Positions 28,894 to 38,005 are shown, counted from the stretch's first letter. The stretch is DNA of 64,000 bases from Pseudoxanthomonas sp. (GCF_035999195.1 NZ_DASYGY010000009.1:1793501-1857500), one strand, 5' to 3'. The notes: generated by a model not told the origin, from the sequence alone. Program-made: numbers and translations.

Positions 28894-30072
28894 ATGCCCA
28901 ACGACGATCTGATCGCGCTGGCCAGGCTGGTGCTGGCCGGCGGCCCTGTCCTGCCCCGTCGCCGCCTGCTGGAACGCCACCGGTCTCCGGATCGTGCGCT
29001 GGCCGCCGGTGCGGCCCTGTGGCGCGCGGCAGGCCTGGACGCCGCACAGGTCGCACGCCTGCAGGGCGAGGACTCCGACGGCATGCTCGAGCGCACCCGA
29101 CGCTGGCTGGCGATGCCGGGCCACCACCTGATCGGCTGGCACGATGCCGACTACCCGGCGCCCCTGCGCACGATCTCCAGCCCGCCGCTGGCCCTGTTCG
29201 TGGACGGCAATCCCGACCTGCTCTGGCGGCCCGCCGTGGCCATCGTCGGCAGCCGGAGCCCGACCAGCGGCGGCCGCGACAACGCCCACTTCTTCGCACG
29301 GTCCCTCGCGTCGGCCGGCATCGTCGTGGTCAGCGGCATGGCACGCGGCATCGATGCCGCCGCGCATGAAGCGGCCCTGGCGGCCGGCGCCGGCACCACG
29401 GTCGCCGTGGTCGGCACCGGTCCGGACCTGGCCTACCCTCCCGCGCACGACCGCCTGCGCGACCGCCTGGCCGCCGAAGGCGCCGTGGTCAGCGAGCATC
29501 CGCCGGGGACGGCCGCCCTGCGCAGCCACTTTCCCGCCCGCAACCGGATCCTTGCCGGACTGGCGCTGGGCACGCTGGTCGTCGAGGCGGCCGAACAGTC
29601 CGGCGCGCTGATCACCGCCCGCCAGGCCGGCGATGCAGGGCGCGAGGTGTTCGCGGTTCCCGGCTCCATCCATAACCCCAAGGCACGGGGCTGCCACCGC
29701 CTGATCCGCGAGGGCGCTGCCCTGGTGGAGGAACCCTGCGAGGTGGTCGAAGCGCTGGCCACCCTGGCCGCCGACCTCGCCCACGCCCTGCGCGCCCGGC
29801 TCGGCGAGACTGAATCGTGGGTGATCGCAGGACCGGGCGAGACGCCGCCACGCCTGGACGCCGACTACCAGCGCTTGTGGGACGCGCTCGGTCATGACCC
29901 AACAGGTATGGATCAGCTCGTCTCACGGACTGGATTGACGGCCGCGGAACTGTCCTCCATGCTGCTGGTCATGGAACTGGATGGCTTAGTAACGGCGGAA
30001 CACGGCCGATACCAGAGAAAGACCGGTTTCTTCACCTCCACAGCGTCGATGACGCAGGCCGAGGGGCAATGA
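28894..30072 (+). CDS. dprA: DprA (Smf), DNA-processing protein
   Basis: 392 residues. An N-terminal helical/SAM-like region is followed by the Rossmann-like single-stranded DNA-binding domain: AIVGSRSPTSGGRDNAHFF, VVVSGMARGIDAAAHEAAL, EHPPGTAALRSHFPARNR. The C-terminal winged-helix part has MDQLVSRTGLTAAELSSML. It loads RecA on incoming single strands during natural transformation. It overlaps smg by four bases. The gene alone does not prove competence. Confidence 0.96.
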   Translation: MPNDDLIALARLVLAGGPVLPRRRLLERHRSPDRALAAGAALWRAAGLDAAQVARLQGEDSDGMLERTRRWLAMPGHHLIGWHDADYPAPLRTISSPPLALFVDGNPDLLWRPAVAIVGSRSPTSGGRDNAHFFARSLASAGIVVVSGMARGIDAAAHEAALAAGAGTTVAVVGTGPDLAYPPAHDRLRDRLAAEGAVVSEHPPGTAALRSHFPARNRILAGLALGTLVVEAAEQSGALITARQAGDAGREVFAVPGSIHNPKARGCHRLIREGAALVEEPCEVVEALATLAADLAHALRARLGETESWVIAGPGETPPRLDADYQRLWDALGHDPTGMDQLVSRTGLTAAELSSMLLVMELDGLVTAEHGRYQRKTGFFTSTASMTQAEGQ

Positions 30073-30542
30073 AAGAGAGCATCCTGGATGTACTGCTGTA
30101 CCTGTTCGAACACTACTTCACCGAAGATGCGGACCCGGTCCGCGACCGCGACTCTCTCCAGAACGGCCTGATCCAGGCCGGTTTCAGCCCCACCGAGATC
30201 AGCAAGGCCTTCGATTGGCTGGATGCCCTGGCCGACCAGCGTCCTGCAGCCTCCACGCCGCGCGTCGGCGGCCCGACCCGCGTGTTCCACGGGCCGGAGC
30301 TGGAGAAGCTGGACGTCGACTGCCGCGGCTTCCTGCTGTTCCTGGAGCAGCATGGCGTCCTCGACGCCGACCAGCGCGAACTGGTGCTGGACCGGGCGAT
30401 GGCGCTGGACCAGGACGAACTGGACCTGGACGACCTGAAATGGGTCGTGCTGATGGTGCTGTTCAACCAGCCTGGCTCGGAAGCCGCCTACGCATGGATG
30501 GAAACCCAGATGTTTGCCGACGAGCCCGAGCCGGTACACTGA
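30069..30542 (+). CDS. smg: Smg family protein (DUF494)
   Basis: 157 residues: MKESILDVLLYLFEHYF at the start, GFSPTEISKAFDWLDAL, and an acidic LDLDDLKWVVLMVLFNQPG near the end. These are the hallmarks of DUF494/Smg, usually encoded between dprA and topA. All-helical and cytoplasmic; function not established. It starts inside the dprA stop (ATGA), so it is translationally coupled. Confidence 0.94.
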   Translation: MKESILDVLLYLFEHYFTEDADPVRDRDSLQNGLIQAGFSPTEISKAFDWLDALADQRPAASTPRVGGPTRVFHGPELEKLDVDCRGFLLFLEQHGVLDADQRELVLDRAMALDQDELDLDDLKWVVLMVLFNQPGSEAAYAWMETQMFADEPEPVH

Positions 30543-30568
30543 GGCGTTGATCCGCTTCAGGGGGAAGC

Positions 30569-31309
30569 ATGTCGGGTTGGTATTACGCCGACCGGAACCG
30601 TGAACAGCACGGTCCGGTCTCGTCGGATGAACTGGTCACCCACTACCGTTTCGGACGCGTTGCGCTGGACAGCCTGGTCTGGCGCGAAGGCCTGCCGCAC
30701 TGGCAGCCGCTGAGCGACTTCGCCGACGAGCTCGGCCTGAACCCCGCGCCTGTCGAGACGCCCGGCACGCCGCCTCCGGTGCCGCCCGCAGCTCCCAGCT
30801 CCTCCGCTGCAACCGCCGCACCGCAGGACCGCCTGCTGCGCACGCCCGCCACGCCGGCCGCCAAGCCGCGCATGTCCGGCGGCAGGATCGCGCTGATCGT
30901 CGCCGCCGTGATGGTGGTGCCCTGCATCGGTATCGCCGGCGTGCTCGCCGCGATCGCGTTTCCGGCCTACCACGACTACACGCTGCGCTCGAAGGTGGCC
31001 CAGGCGGCTACCGATCACGTCGCGCTGCGCATGGAGGTCAAGGCGTTCATGGACGCGGAAGGCCGCTGCCCGAGCAACGGCGAAGGCACCATCGGCACGC
31101 CGGAGAGCTACGCGGGACCCTACGTCGCGCGCGCCGTGGTCGGCGGTTTCGACGACGGCACCTGCGGCTTCGAGCTGGAGTTCGCCAACACCGGCAACGC
31201 GCAGATCGACGGCCGCAAGCTGTGGTGGGACCTGGGCAGCGACAACAGCGAGTGGCACTGCTCGTCGGAGATCGACGACAGGTACCTGCCGCCGGACTGC
31301 CGGGGCTGA
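30569..31309 (+). CDS. GYF_2 domain fused to a type IV pilin-like domain
   Basis: 246 residues behind AGGGGGAAG. Residues 3-50 form a GYF_2 (DUF4339) domain (WYYADRNREQHGPVS ... SLVWREGLPHWQPL). A Pro/Ala linker follows, then a hydrophobic helix at ~107-140 with IAGVLAAIAFPAYHDYTLRS, matching the alpha-1 helix of type IV pilins. The C-terminal part has pilin-like cysteines and ends WHCSSEIDDRYLPPDC, the pilin D-loop pattern. The conserved pilin Glu5 and a short prepilin leader are missing, so normal pilin processing is unlikely. The result would be a membrane-anchored pilin fold with a cytoplasmic GYF domain. It is first of three GYF_2 genes in tandem. Confidence 0.82.
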   Translation: MSGWYYADRNREQHGPVSSDELVTHYRFGRVALDSLVWREGLPHWQPLSDFADELGLNPAPVETPGTPPPVPPAAPSSSAATAAPQDRLLRTPATPAAKPRMSGGRIALIVAAVMVVPCIGIAGVLAAIAFPAYHDYTLRSKVAQAATDHVALRMEVKAFMDAEGRCPSNGEGTIGTPESYAGPYVARAVVGGFDDGTCGFELEFANTGNAQIDGRKLWWDLGSDNSEWHCSSEIDDRYLPPDCRG

Positions 31310-31360
31310 ACAACGTCAGCGTGGCGACGCGGGCCACGCTTTTCATCGGGGAATGACGCA

Positions 31361-32251
31361 ATGACGCAGTGGTACTACGCCGATGCCAGCGGGCAGCGGC
31401 ACGGGCCGTTCTCGGCCGAAGAACTGGAAGGCCACGTGCGCCATGCGCGCCTGGGCCCCGCATCGCTGGTGTGGCGCGAGGGCCTGCAGGACTGGCAGCC
31501 CCTGAGCGCGGTGGCTGCCGAACTCGACCTGCCGCTCGACACGCTGGCGGCACCGGCGGCGGACGTCGCCGTGCCGGCGGCCGACGCCCCGTACACGCCG
31601 CCGACGGCGGACCTGGCGTCGTTCCAGCCCGTCGTCGCCGGCCACCTGGTGCATGCGGGCCTGTGGAAGCGGTTCGCTGCCAGCTTCATCGACAGCATCG
31701 TCACCACGATCATCAGCTACGCCCTGATGATCCCGCTGATGCTGATCGGCGTGGGTGTGATGGGCGCCGGAGGCTCCGACAATCCGTTCGCCACCGGGGC
31801 CGGCCTGGCTTCGATGCTGGCGATCTATCCGATCCTGTTCCTGGCGCCCTGCGTGTACTTCGGCTGGATGCAGTCCTCCTCGCTGCAGGCCAGCCTGGGC
31901 AAGCTGGCGGTCGGCATCAAGGTGACGCGCACCGACGGCCAGCGGATGAGCTTCTGGCGCGGCTTCCTGCGCTCGCTGGCCTACCTAGTCTTCACCATGG
32001 TCACCTGCGGCCTGGGCGTGCTGATCTCGGGCCTGATGGTGGCGCTGACCGAGCGCAAGCAGGCGCTGCACGACATGCTGTGCGACACGCTGGTGGTCGA
32101 CAAGTGGGCGTTCACCGCCCATCCCGAACGCCAGCGCGATGAGCTGGGCGTGGTGACCATCGTGATCCTCGCGCTGGCGGGCCTGGCGATCGTCGGCAGC
32201 ATCGCGATCTACGCGGTGATGGGCCTGATGCTGATGAAGGACCTGTCATGA
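31361..32251 (+). CDS. GYF_2 - RDD family membrane protein
   Basis: 296 residues. The N-terminal GYF_2 domain (WYYADASGQRHGPFSAEEL ... SLVWREGLQDWQPL) is followed by an Ala/Pro linker. The RDD domain has membrane segments at ~105-135, 150-175 and 200-225, with motifs GLWKRFAASFIDS and GKLAVGIKVTRTDG, then a final helix at ~265-290. RDD proteins are small polytopic membrane proteins of mostly unknown or transport-like function. It overlaps the next paralogue by four bases. Confidence 0.87.
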   Translation: MTQWYYADASGQRHGPFSAEELEGHVRHARLGPASLVWREGLQDWQPLSAVAAELDLPLDTLAAPAADVAVPAADAPYTPPTADLASFQPVVAGHLVHAGLWKRFAASFIDSIVTTIISYALMIPLMLIGVGVMGAGGSDNPFATGAGLASMLAIYPILFLAPCVYFGWMQSSSLQASLGKLAVGIKVTRTDGQRMSFWRGFLRSLAYLVFTMVTCGLGVLISGLMVALTERKQALHDMLCDTLVVDKWAFTAHPERQRDELGVVTIVILALAGLAIVGSIAIYAVMGLMLMKDLS

Positions 32252-33240
32252 CGGGGTGGTACTACGTCGATGCGCAGCAGCAGCGCCACGGCCCGGTCGA
32301 CCCCGGCAGGGTCGCCGACCTCTTCCGCGACGGCACCCTCACGCGGGCATCGCTGGTCTGGCGCGAAGGCATGCAGGAGTGGACCTCGCTGATCAATGTG
32401 GCGCCGGAGTTGCGGCTGGACATGACGCCGCCGCCTCCGCACGTGTCCGAGGCGACCGACGCACCGGTCACGGCCATGGCCGACGAGGCCCGTCCGCTCA
32501 CGGGTCGCGCCGTGTTCACGGCAAGCGAGCCGACCTACGCACCCGCAGCGGCGGCGATCGCGCGTCCGCACGCCACGGTCACGACCGGCGACTCTCCCTA
32601 CGCCGCGCCGCACGCGGACATCGGCGCCCATGCCTATGCCCCCGCGGCGCGTGAGGGACACGTGGTCTACGCGGGCTTCTGGAAGCGGGTGGCGGCCTGC
32701 CTCATCGACGGCTTTGCCATCGGCATTCCGGTCGCCATCATCGTGACGATCGTCGGTGGCCTGCTGGGCTGGGGAAGCAGCTTCAGCGGGAGCCTGTTGG
32801 GACGCAGCCAATTCAATCCAGGCGAGACCGTCATGTCCTGGGTGTTGAGCGCCCTGGTGTTCGCCTGGTTCCATTCCAGTGCCGGCCTGTTGGCGACGCC
32901 CGGCAAGCTGGCCATCGGCATCAAGGTGGTCCGCACCGACGGCGACCGGATCAGTTTCCTGCGCGGCTTCGCGCGCTACTGGGCCTACATGCTCAGCAGC
33001 CTGCTGTTGTGCATCGGCCTGCTGATGGCCGCCTTCACCGGCCGCAAGCAGGGCCTGCACGATTTCATGTGCGACACCCTGGTGGTCGACAAGTGGGCCT
33101 TCACCTCCCATCCCGAACGCCAGCGCGACGAACTGGGCACGGTGGCGGTCGTGGTGCTGGTCCTCGGCGGCCTGCTGATCGTGGGCAGCCTGATCGTCCT
33201 GCTGCTGGCCTTCGGCGCGTTGCTTTCCATGGCCCGCTGA
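32248..33240 (+). CDS. GYF_2 - RDD family membrane protein (paralogue)
   Basis: 330 residues, clearly a duplicate of the preceding protein. It has GYF_2 (WYYVDAQQQRHGPVDPGRV ... SLVWREGMQEWTSL), a longer linker, then the RDD part (GFWKRVAACLIDGFAIG, GKLAIGIKVVRTDGDR, KQGLHDFMCDTLVVDKWAF) and a closing helix. Nearly identical tails (TLVVDKWAFT.HPERQRDELG) in both RDD proteins show recent duplication. It begins at ATGA inside its neighbour's stop, so the two are translated together. Confidence 0.87.
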   Translation: MTGWYYVDAQQQRHGPVDPGRVADLFRDGTLTRASLVWREGMQEWTSLINVAPELRLDMTPPPPHVSEATDAPVTAMADEARPLTGRAVFTASEPTYAPAAAAIARPHATVTTGDSPYAAPHADIGAHAYAPAAREGHVVYAGFWKRVAACLIDGFAIGIPVAIIVTIVGGLLGWGSSFSGSLLGRSQFNPGETVMSWVLSALVFAWFHSSAGLLATPGKLAIGIKVVRTDGDRISFLRGFARYWAYMLSSLLLCIGLLMAAFTGRKQGLHDFMCDTLVVDKWAFTSHPERQRDELGTVAVVVLVLGGLLIVGSLIVLLLAFGALLSMAR

Positions 33241-33344
33241 CCCCACGGTCGGGCCGTGACCGGGGTCGCGCCCCAGTGCCCGGCTCGCCGGTCCGGCTTG
33301 ACAGCCCGGCCCCGGCCGTGACACCACTATAAATAGGAAACTGA

Positions 33345-33370
33345 ACGCCCGGGGCTCCTGCCCCGGGCGT
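33345..33370. terminator. GC-rich hairpin before topA
   Basis: Perfect 10-bp stem ACGCCCGGGG / CCCCGGGCGT with loop CTCCTG. No good T-run follows on the plus strand (CCGCTTCTCT). It may end the GYF_2 operon or lie in the topA leader. TTGACA (33298) and TATAAA (33328) sit upstream, but their 24-bp spacing is too long for a normal promoter. Confidence 0.45.
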
Positions 33371-33444
33371 CCGCTTCTCTGGCGCCCGCATCCGGGGCAC
33401 CCTAGCCGCCCCCGCACGGCCCACCCCAGTCCTGAATCCCTGAC

Positions 33445-35952
33445 ATGCCCAAGCACCTGCTCATCGTCGAGTCGCCCGCCAAGGCCAAGACGATCAACAA
33501 ATACCTCGGCAAGGACTTCACCGTCCTGGCGTCCTACGGCCACGTCCGGGACCTGGTGCCGAAGGAAGGAGCGGTGGATCCGGCCAACGGGTTCGCGATG
33601 CGCTACGACCTGATCGAGAAGAACGAGAAGCACGTCGATGCCATCGCCAAGGCCGCCAAGGGCGCCGACGACATCTTCCTGGCGACCGACCCGGACCGCG
33701 AGGGCGAGGCGATCAGCTGGCACATCGCGGAAATCCTGAAGGAGCGCGGCCTGCTGAAGGACAAGCCGCTGCACCGCGTGGTGTTCACCGAGATCACGCC
33801 GCGCGCCATCAAGGAGGCCATGACCCAGCCGCGCCAGATCGCCGGCGATCTGGTCGACGCGCAGCAGGCGCGCCGCGCGCTGGACTACCTGGTCGGCTTC
33901 AACCTGTCGCCGGTGCTGTGGCGCAAGGTCCAGCGCGGCCTGTCCGCCGGCCGCGTGCAGTCGCCGGCGCTGCGCATGATCGTCGAGCGCGAGGAGGAGA
34001 TCGAAGCCTTCGTCGCCCGCGAGTACTGGAGCATCGAGGCCGAGTGCGCGCATCCGCGCCAGGCCTTCACCGCCAAGCTCACCAAGCTGGACGGCCAGAA
34101 GTTCGAGCAGTTCACCGTCACCGACGGCGACACCGCCGAAGCCGCCCGCCTGCGCATCCAGCAGGCCGCGCAGGGTGCGCTGCACGTCACCGACGTGACC
34201 AGCAAGGAACGCAAGCGCCGCCCGGCGCCGCCGTTCACCACCTCCACGCTGCAGCAGGAAGCCTCGCGCAAGCTCGGCTTCACCACCCGCAAGACCATGC
34301 AGGTGGCGCAGAAGCTGTACGAAGGCGTCAACATCGGCGACGAGGGCACGGTCGGCCTGATCAGCTATATGCGTACCGACTCGGTGAGCCTGTCGCAGGA
34401 TGCGCTGGCCGAGATCCGCGACGTCATCGCGCGCGACTTCGGCGTGCAGGCGCTGCCGGACAAGCCCAACGTCTACGTCACCAAGTCCAAGAACGCGCAG
34501 GAAGCGCACGAAGCCGTCCGCCCGACCAGCGCACTGCGCACGCCGGCGCAGGTGGCCAGGTACCTGAGCGACGACGAGCGCAAGCTCTACGACCTGATCT
34601 GGAAGCGCGCCGTCGCCTGCCAGATGGTGCCGGCCACGCTCAACACCGTCAGCGTCGACCTGGCCGCGGGCAGCCAGCACAGCTTCCGCGCCAGCGGCAC
34701 CACCGTGGTCGATCCCGGCTTCCTGGCCGTGTACGAGGAAGGCAAGGACCAGAAGAACGCCGAGGACGACGACGAAGGCCGCAAGCTGCCGCCGATGAAG
34801 CCCGGCGATTCGGTGCCGCTGGACCGCATCCACGCCGACCAGCATTTCACTCAGCCGCCGCCGCGCTTCACCGAAGCCGCGCTGGTCAAGGCGCTGGAGG
34901 AATACGGCATCGGCCGTCCCTCCACCTACGCCTCGATCATCCAGACGCTGATCTTCCGCAAGTACGTGGAAATGGAAGGCCGCGCGTTCAAGCCCAGCGA
35001 CGTGGGCCGCGCGGTCTCCAAGTTCCTGTCCGGCCACTTCACCCGGTACGTCGACTACGACTTCACCGCCAAGCTGGAGGACGAGCTCGACGCCGTCTCC
35101 CGCGGCGAGGAAGAGTGGGTGCCGCTGATGGAGAAGTTCTGGGGCCCGTTCAAGGAACTGGTGGATGAGAAGGCCGAGACGGTCGACCGCAGCGAAGCCA
35201 CCGGCGCGCGCGAGCTCGGCACCGACGCCAAGTCCGGCAAGCCGGTCAGCGTGCGCCTGGGCCGTTACGGACCGTATGCGCAGATCGGCGACAAGGACAC
35301 GGACGAGAAGCTGGAGTTCGCCTCGCTGCGCCCCGGCCAGTCCATGCACACCATCACCCTGGAAGACGCGCTGGAGCTGTTCAAGCTGCCGCGCAAGCTG
35401 GGCCAGGACAAGGGCGAGGAGGTCAGCGTCGGCATCGGCCGGTTCGGCCCGTTCGCCAAGCGCGGCAGCGTGTACGCGTCGCTGAAGAAGGAAGACGATC
35501 CGTACACGATCGACCTGGCGCGTGCGGTGTTCCTGATCGAAGAGAAGGAAGAGATCGCGCGCAACCGCATCATCAAGGAATTCGACGGCAGCGACATCCA
35601 GGTGCTGAACGGCCGCTTCGGCCCGTACATCAGCGATGGCAAGCTCAACGGCAAGATCCCCAAGGATCGCGAGCCCGCCTCGCTGACCTTCGACGAAGTG
35701 ACCAAGCTGCTGGAGGAAACCGGCAAGCCGGTGCGCAAGGGCTTCGGCAAGAAGGCGCCGGCCAAGAAGGCGGCGGTGAAGAAGGAAGCCGCGCCGAAGC
35801 AGGCCGCCGCCAAGAAGGCGCCGGCGAAGAAGGCCGCCAAGAAGGCCACCAAGAAGACCGCGACGAAAACCGCGACCAAGAAGGCGGTCGCAAAGAAGAC
35901 CACGGTGAAGAAGACCGCCACCGCCACGGCCGGCGACGACGCCCCGTTCTGA
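33445..35952 (+). CDS. topA: TopA, DNA topoisomerase I
   Basis: 835 residues. The Toprim domain has LLIVESPAKAKTINKYLG and ATDPDREGEAISWHIAE. The active-site Tyr is ~308 in LISYMRTDSVSLS. It relaxes negative supercoils. The C-terminal part has no Cys4 zinc ribbons; instead there are topoisomerase C-terminal repeats (GRYGPYAQIGDKD, GRFGPFAKRG, GRFGPYISDGKLNGKIPKD) and a ~65-residue Lys/Ala-rich tail (KKAPAKKAAKKATKK type). That tail probably binds DNA nonspecifically. tsaC follows at 22 bp. Confidence 0.97.
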   Translation: MPKHLLIVESPAKAKTINKYLGKDFTVLASYGHVRDLVPKEGAVDPANGFAMRYDLIEKNEKHVDAIAKAAKGADDIFLATDPDREGEAISWHIAEILKERGLLKDKPLHRVVFTEITPRAIKEAMTQPRQIAGDLVDAQQARRALDYLVGFNLSPVLWRKVQRGLSAGRVQSPALRMIVEREEEIEAFVAREYWSIEAECAHPRQAFTAKLTKLDGQKFEQFTVTDGDTAEAARLRIQQAAQGALHVTDVTSKERKRRPAPPFTTSTLQQEASRKLGFTTRKTMQVAQKLYEGVNIGDEGTVGLISYMRTDSVSLSQDALAEIRDVIARDFGVQALPDKPNVYVTKSKNAQEAHEAVRPTSALRTPAQVARYLSDDERKLYDLIWKRAVACQMVPATLNTVSVDLAAGSQHSFRASGTTVVDPGFLAVYEEGKDQKNAEDDDEGRKLPPMKPGDSVPLDRIHADQHFTQPPPRFTEAALVKALEEYGIGRPSTYASIIQTLIFRKYVEMEGRAFKPSDVGRAVSKFLSGHFTRYVDYDFTAKLEDELDAVSRGEEEWVPLMEKFWGPFKELVDEKAETVDRSEATGARELGTDAKSGKPVSVRLGRYGPYAQIGDKDTDEKLEFASLRPGQSMHTITLEDALELFKLPRKLGQDKGEEVSVGIGRFGPFAKRGSVYASLKKEDDPYTIDLARAVFLIEEKEEIARNRIIKEFDGSDIQVLNGRFGPYISDGKLNGKIPKDREPASLTFDEVTKLLEETGKPVRKGFGKKAPAKKAAVKKEAAPKQAAAKKAPAKKAAKKATKKTATKTATKKAVAKKTTVKKTATATAGDDAPF

Positions 35953-35974
35953 CCCCGCTGGAAGGACCCGGGCC

Positions 35975-36538
35975 ATGCCGATCGAACGGACCATCGAGGA
36001 AGCCGCCGAGACCATCCGCAGCGGCGGCATCGTCGCCTACCCCACCGAGGCCGTCTGGGGGCTGGGCTGCGATCCGTTCGATGAAGGCGCGGTGCACCGG
36101 CTGCTGGCTATCAAGCAGCGGCCGGTCGAGAAGGGCCTGATCCTGATCGCCGCCACCCTGGAGCAGCTCAAGCCGCTGATCGATGTGGCGGCCGTGCCCA
36201 CCGCACGGCTGACGGAGGTGCTGTCCAGCTGGCCCGGCCCGCATACCTGGGTCATGCCCGCCACTGCGCAGGCGCCGCGCTGGATCACCGGCGCACACCG
36301 CGGCATCGCCGTCCGGGTGAGCCAGCACCCGGTCGTGGTGGGCCTGTGCCAGGCCTATGGCGGCGCCCTGGTATCGACCAGCGCCAACCTCAGCGGCGAA
36401 CCGGCGGTCAGCGAACAGGCCGCGCTGGACCCCGCCCTGCTGGCGCGCGTCGACGCCGTGGTGCCGGGCGCCACCGGCGGCTTGGACCGTCCCACCGCGA
36501 TCCGCGACGCCCTGACCGGCCAGTCGCTGCGTGACTGA
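35975..36538 (+). CDS. tsaC: TsaC (RimN/YrdC), threonylcarbamoyl-AMP synthase
   Basis: 187 residues: single YrdC/Sua5 domain with IVAYPTEAVWGLGCDP, KQRPVEKGLILIA, PGPHTWVMPA and ALVSTSANLSGEPA. It makes threonylcarbamoyl-AMP for the t6A37 tRNA modification. The short form without the Sua5 C-terminal domain is the TsaC type. It lies immediately downstream of topA as in other gammaproteobacteria. Confidence 0.95.
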   Translation: MPIERTIEEAAETIRSGGIVAYPTEAVWGLGCDPFDEGAVHRLLAIKQRPVEKGLILIAATLEQLKPLIDVAAVPTARLTEVLSSWPGPHTWVMPATAQAPRWITGAHRGIAVRVSQHPVVVGLCQAYGGALVSTSANLSGEPAVSEQAALDPALLARVDAVVPGATGGLDRPTAIRDALTGQSLRD

Positions 36539-36598
36539 CCGCCATACGGGCCGCGCCGTCGCCTTTCCATCGCCCGTCCCGGCGCGCACCATGGGGAC

Positions 36599-37330
36599 AT
36601 GCCCCGCGCCCTCCTGCCCCTGCTGCTTGCCCTGCTGACGGCTTCGCCCTCGGCCACGCGCGCGCAGTCGGCCGCCACCACGGCCACGCCGGTCACCATC
36701 TACCGCTGCGTCGCCGCCAACGGCACCGTCGCCCTGCGCGATTCCCCTTGCCTGAAGGGCGAGAAGCAGGAAGTGCGGGCGATGCAGCGCCCCCAGGATC
36801 CTCCGCGCGTGCAGCCCGTGGTGCCGCCATCCGTGGCGCCGGCCGTTGCCGCGCCACCTTCTGCGCCCACGCGCGTGGTGTACCTCACGCCGCCCAAGCC
36901 GATGTACGAATGCACCACGCCGGAAGGACAGGTCTACACCAGCGACAACGGCGACGGCAATCCGCGCTGGGTGCCGTACGGCATCGGCTATTCGACGTAT
37001 CCGGCATGGCCGCGCAGCGGCGGCAGCGTCTCGGGCAGCGTGTCGATCGGCAACGGCCACCTCTCCTTCGAGAGCGGCGATCGCTCACGCCCGCGACCTC
37101 CGGGCGGCGGCCATCATCCGGGGCCGCGTCCCGGCCCGGTGTTCGTGCCCGGCGGCGGCTGGGTGCGTGACACCTGCCATCCGCTGCCGCAGGAAGAAGT
37201 GTGCGCACGCCTGTCCGATCGCCGCTACGAGATCCTGCGCCGCTACGGCGCCGCGCTGCCCAGCGACCGCCGCACGCTAGACTTGGAACAGCGCGGTATC
37301 GATGCGCGCCTGGCCAACGATTGCAGATGA
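36599..37330 (+). CDS. DUF4124 domain exported protein
   Basis: 243 residues. It has a signal peptide (~1-23, ending ATRAQS). The DUF4124-like segment (TIYRCVAANGTVALRDSPCLKG, written here only as TIYRCV...DSPC) has two conserved Cys, followed by a Pro-rich linker. A second similar strand pattern follows (MYECTTPEGQVYTSDNGDG). A Gly/Pro-rich stretch precedes the helical end (RRYEILRRYGAALPSDR). Probably periplasmic; function unknown. It overlaps the next DUF4124 gene by four bases. Confidence 0.78.
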   Translation: MPRALLPLLLALLTASPSATRAQSAATTATPVTIYRCVAANGTVALRDSPCLKGEKQEVRAMQRPQDPPRVQPVVPPSVAPAVAAPPSAPTRVVYLTPPKPMYECTTPEGQVYTSDNGDGNPRWVPYGIGYSTYPAWPRSGGSVSGSVSIGNGHLSFESGDRSRPRPPGGGHHPGPRPGPVFVPGGGWVRDTCHPLPQEEVCARLSDRRYEILRRYGAALPSDRRTLDLEQRGIDARLANDCR

Positions 37331-37998
37331 GCATGAAACCCGCCGTACGTTCCCTCGCATTGCTGTCGATGCTCGGCCTGTCCTGGCAGGCCGTCATCTC
37401 CGCTGCCCATGCGGAAGTCGTCATCTACCGATGCACCGATGCCAGCGGCGCGCTGACCCTGCAGAACGCGCCGTGCCCCAAGGGCATGAAGCAGGAACAG
37501 CGCACCATGCAGGGCATCAACACCGTGCCGATGGCGCCGGGCCAGGCCGGTACGGCGGCGCCCACCATGACGCCCGCTGCCCCAGCGCAGGCAACGCCCG
37601 CGGCGGCACCGACACCAACCTCGCCGGCGCCGGCAGCGGCTGCCACCGCCCCGCCCACGCCGGATGCGCGCCGCCTGCCGCCACCGGTGATGTTCCAGTG
37701 CACCACCTACGACAGGGACAGCTACGTCACCGAGGATCCGATTCCCGCCTCGCGCTGCGTGACGCTGCGCACCGTCGGCCTGGACGGCAACCCGCAGTCC
37801 GGCGCCGGCCAGGCCTGCGAAGTGGTCCGCGACACCTGCGCCCGCGTGCCCGATGGCGCGCTCTGCGATGCATGGCAGAAGCGCCGCGACGAAACCGAAG
37901 TGGCCGCCCGCTTCGCACGCCCCGAGAACGCCGACAAGAACCGCGCCGACTTCGAGCGCGTGGCGCGCATCGTCGCCGAGAGCACCTGCGGCCCGTAA
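37327..37998 (+). CDS. DUF4124 domain exported protein (paralogue)
   Basis: 223 residues from ATG 37327, which overlaps the preceding stop (ATGA). A signal peptide ends near AAHA (~30). The DUF4124 segment shows VIYRCTDASGALTLQNAPC. An Ala/Pro/Thr-rich linker follows, then a Cys-containing C-terminal domain (MFQCTTYDRDSYV, ACEVVRDTCARVPDGALC). It shares layout and order of motifs with its upstream neighbour, so the pair is an old duplication. Role unknown. Confidence 0.8.
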   Translation: MSMKPAVRSLALLSMLGLSWQAVISAAHAEVVIYRCTDASGALTLQNAPCPKGMKQEQRTMQGINTVPMAPGQAGTAAPTMTPAAPAQATPAAAPTPTSPAPAAAATAPPTPDARRLPPPVMFQCTTYDRDSYVTEDPIPASRCVTLRTVGLDGNPQSGAGQACEVVRDTCARVPDGALCDAWQKRRDETEVAARFARPENADKNRADFERVARIVAESTCGP

Positions 37999-38005
37999 GC
38001 CGCGC

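Noticed and set aside
33298..33333. TTGACA ... TATAAA promoter for topA
   Set aside because: Spacing of 24 bp is too long for a sigma-70 promoter.
32209..36030. 1273-codon minus-strand frame opposite topA and the RDD genes
   Set aside because: Antisense to recognised genes; Gly/Leu/Arg-rich nonsense composition.
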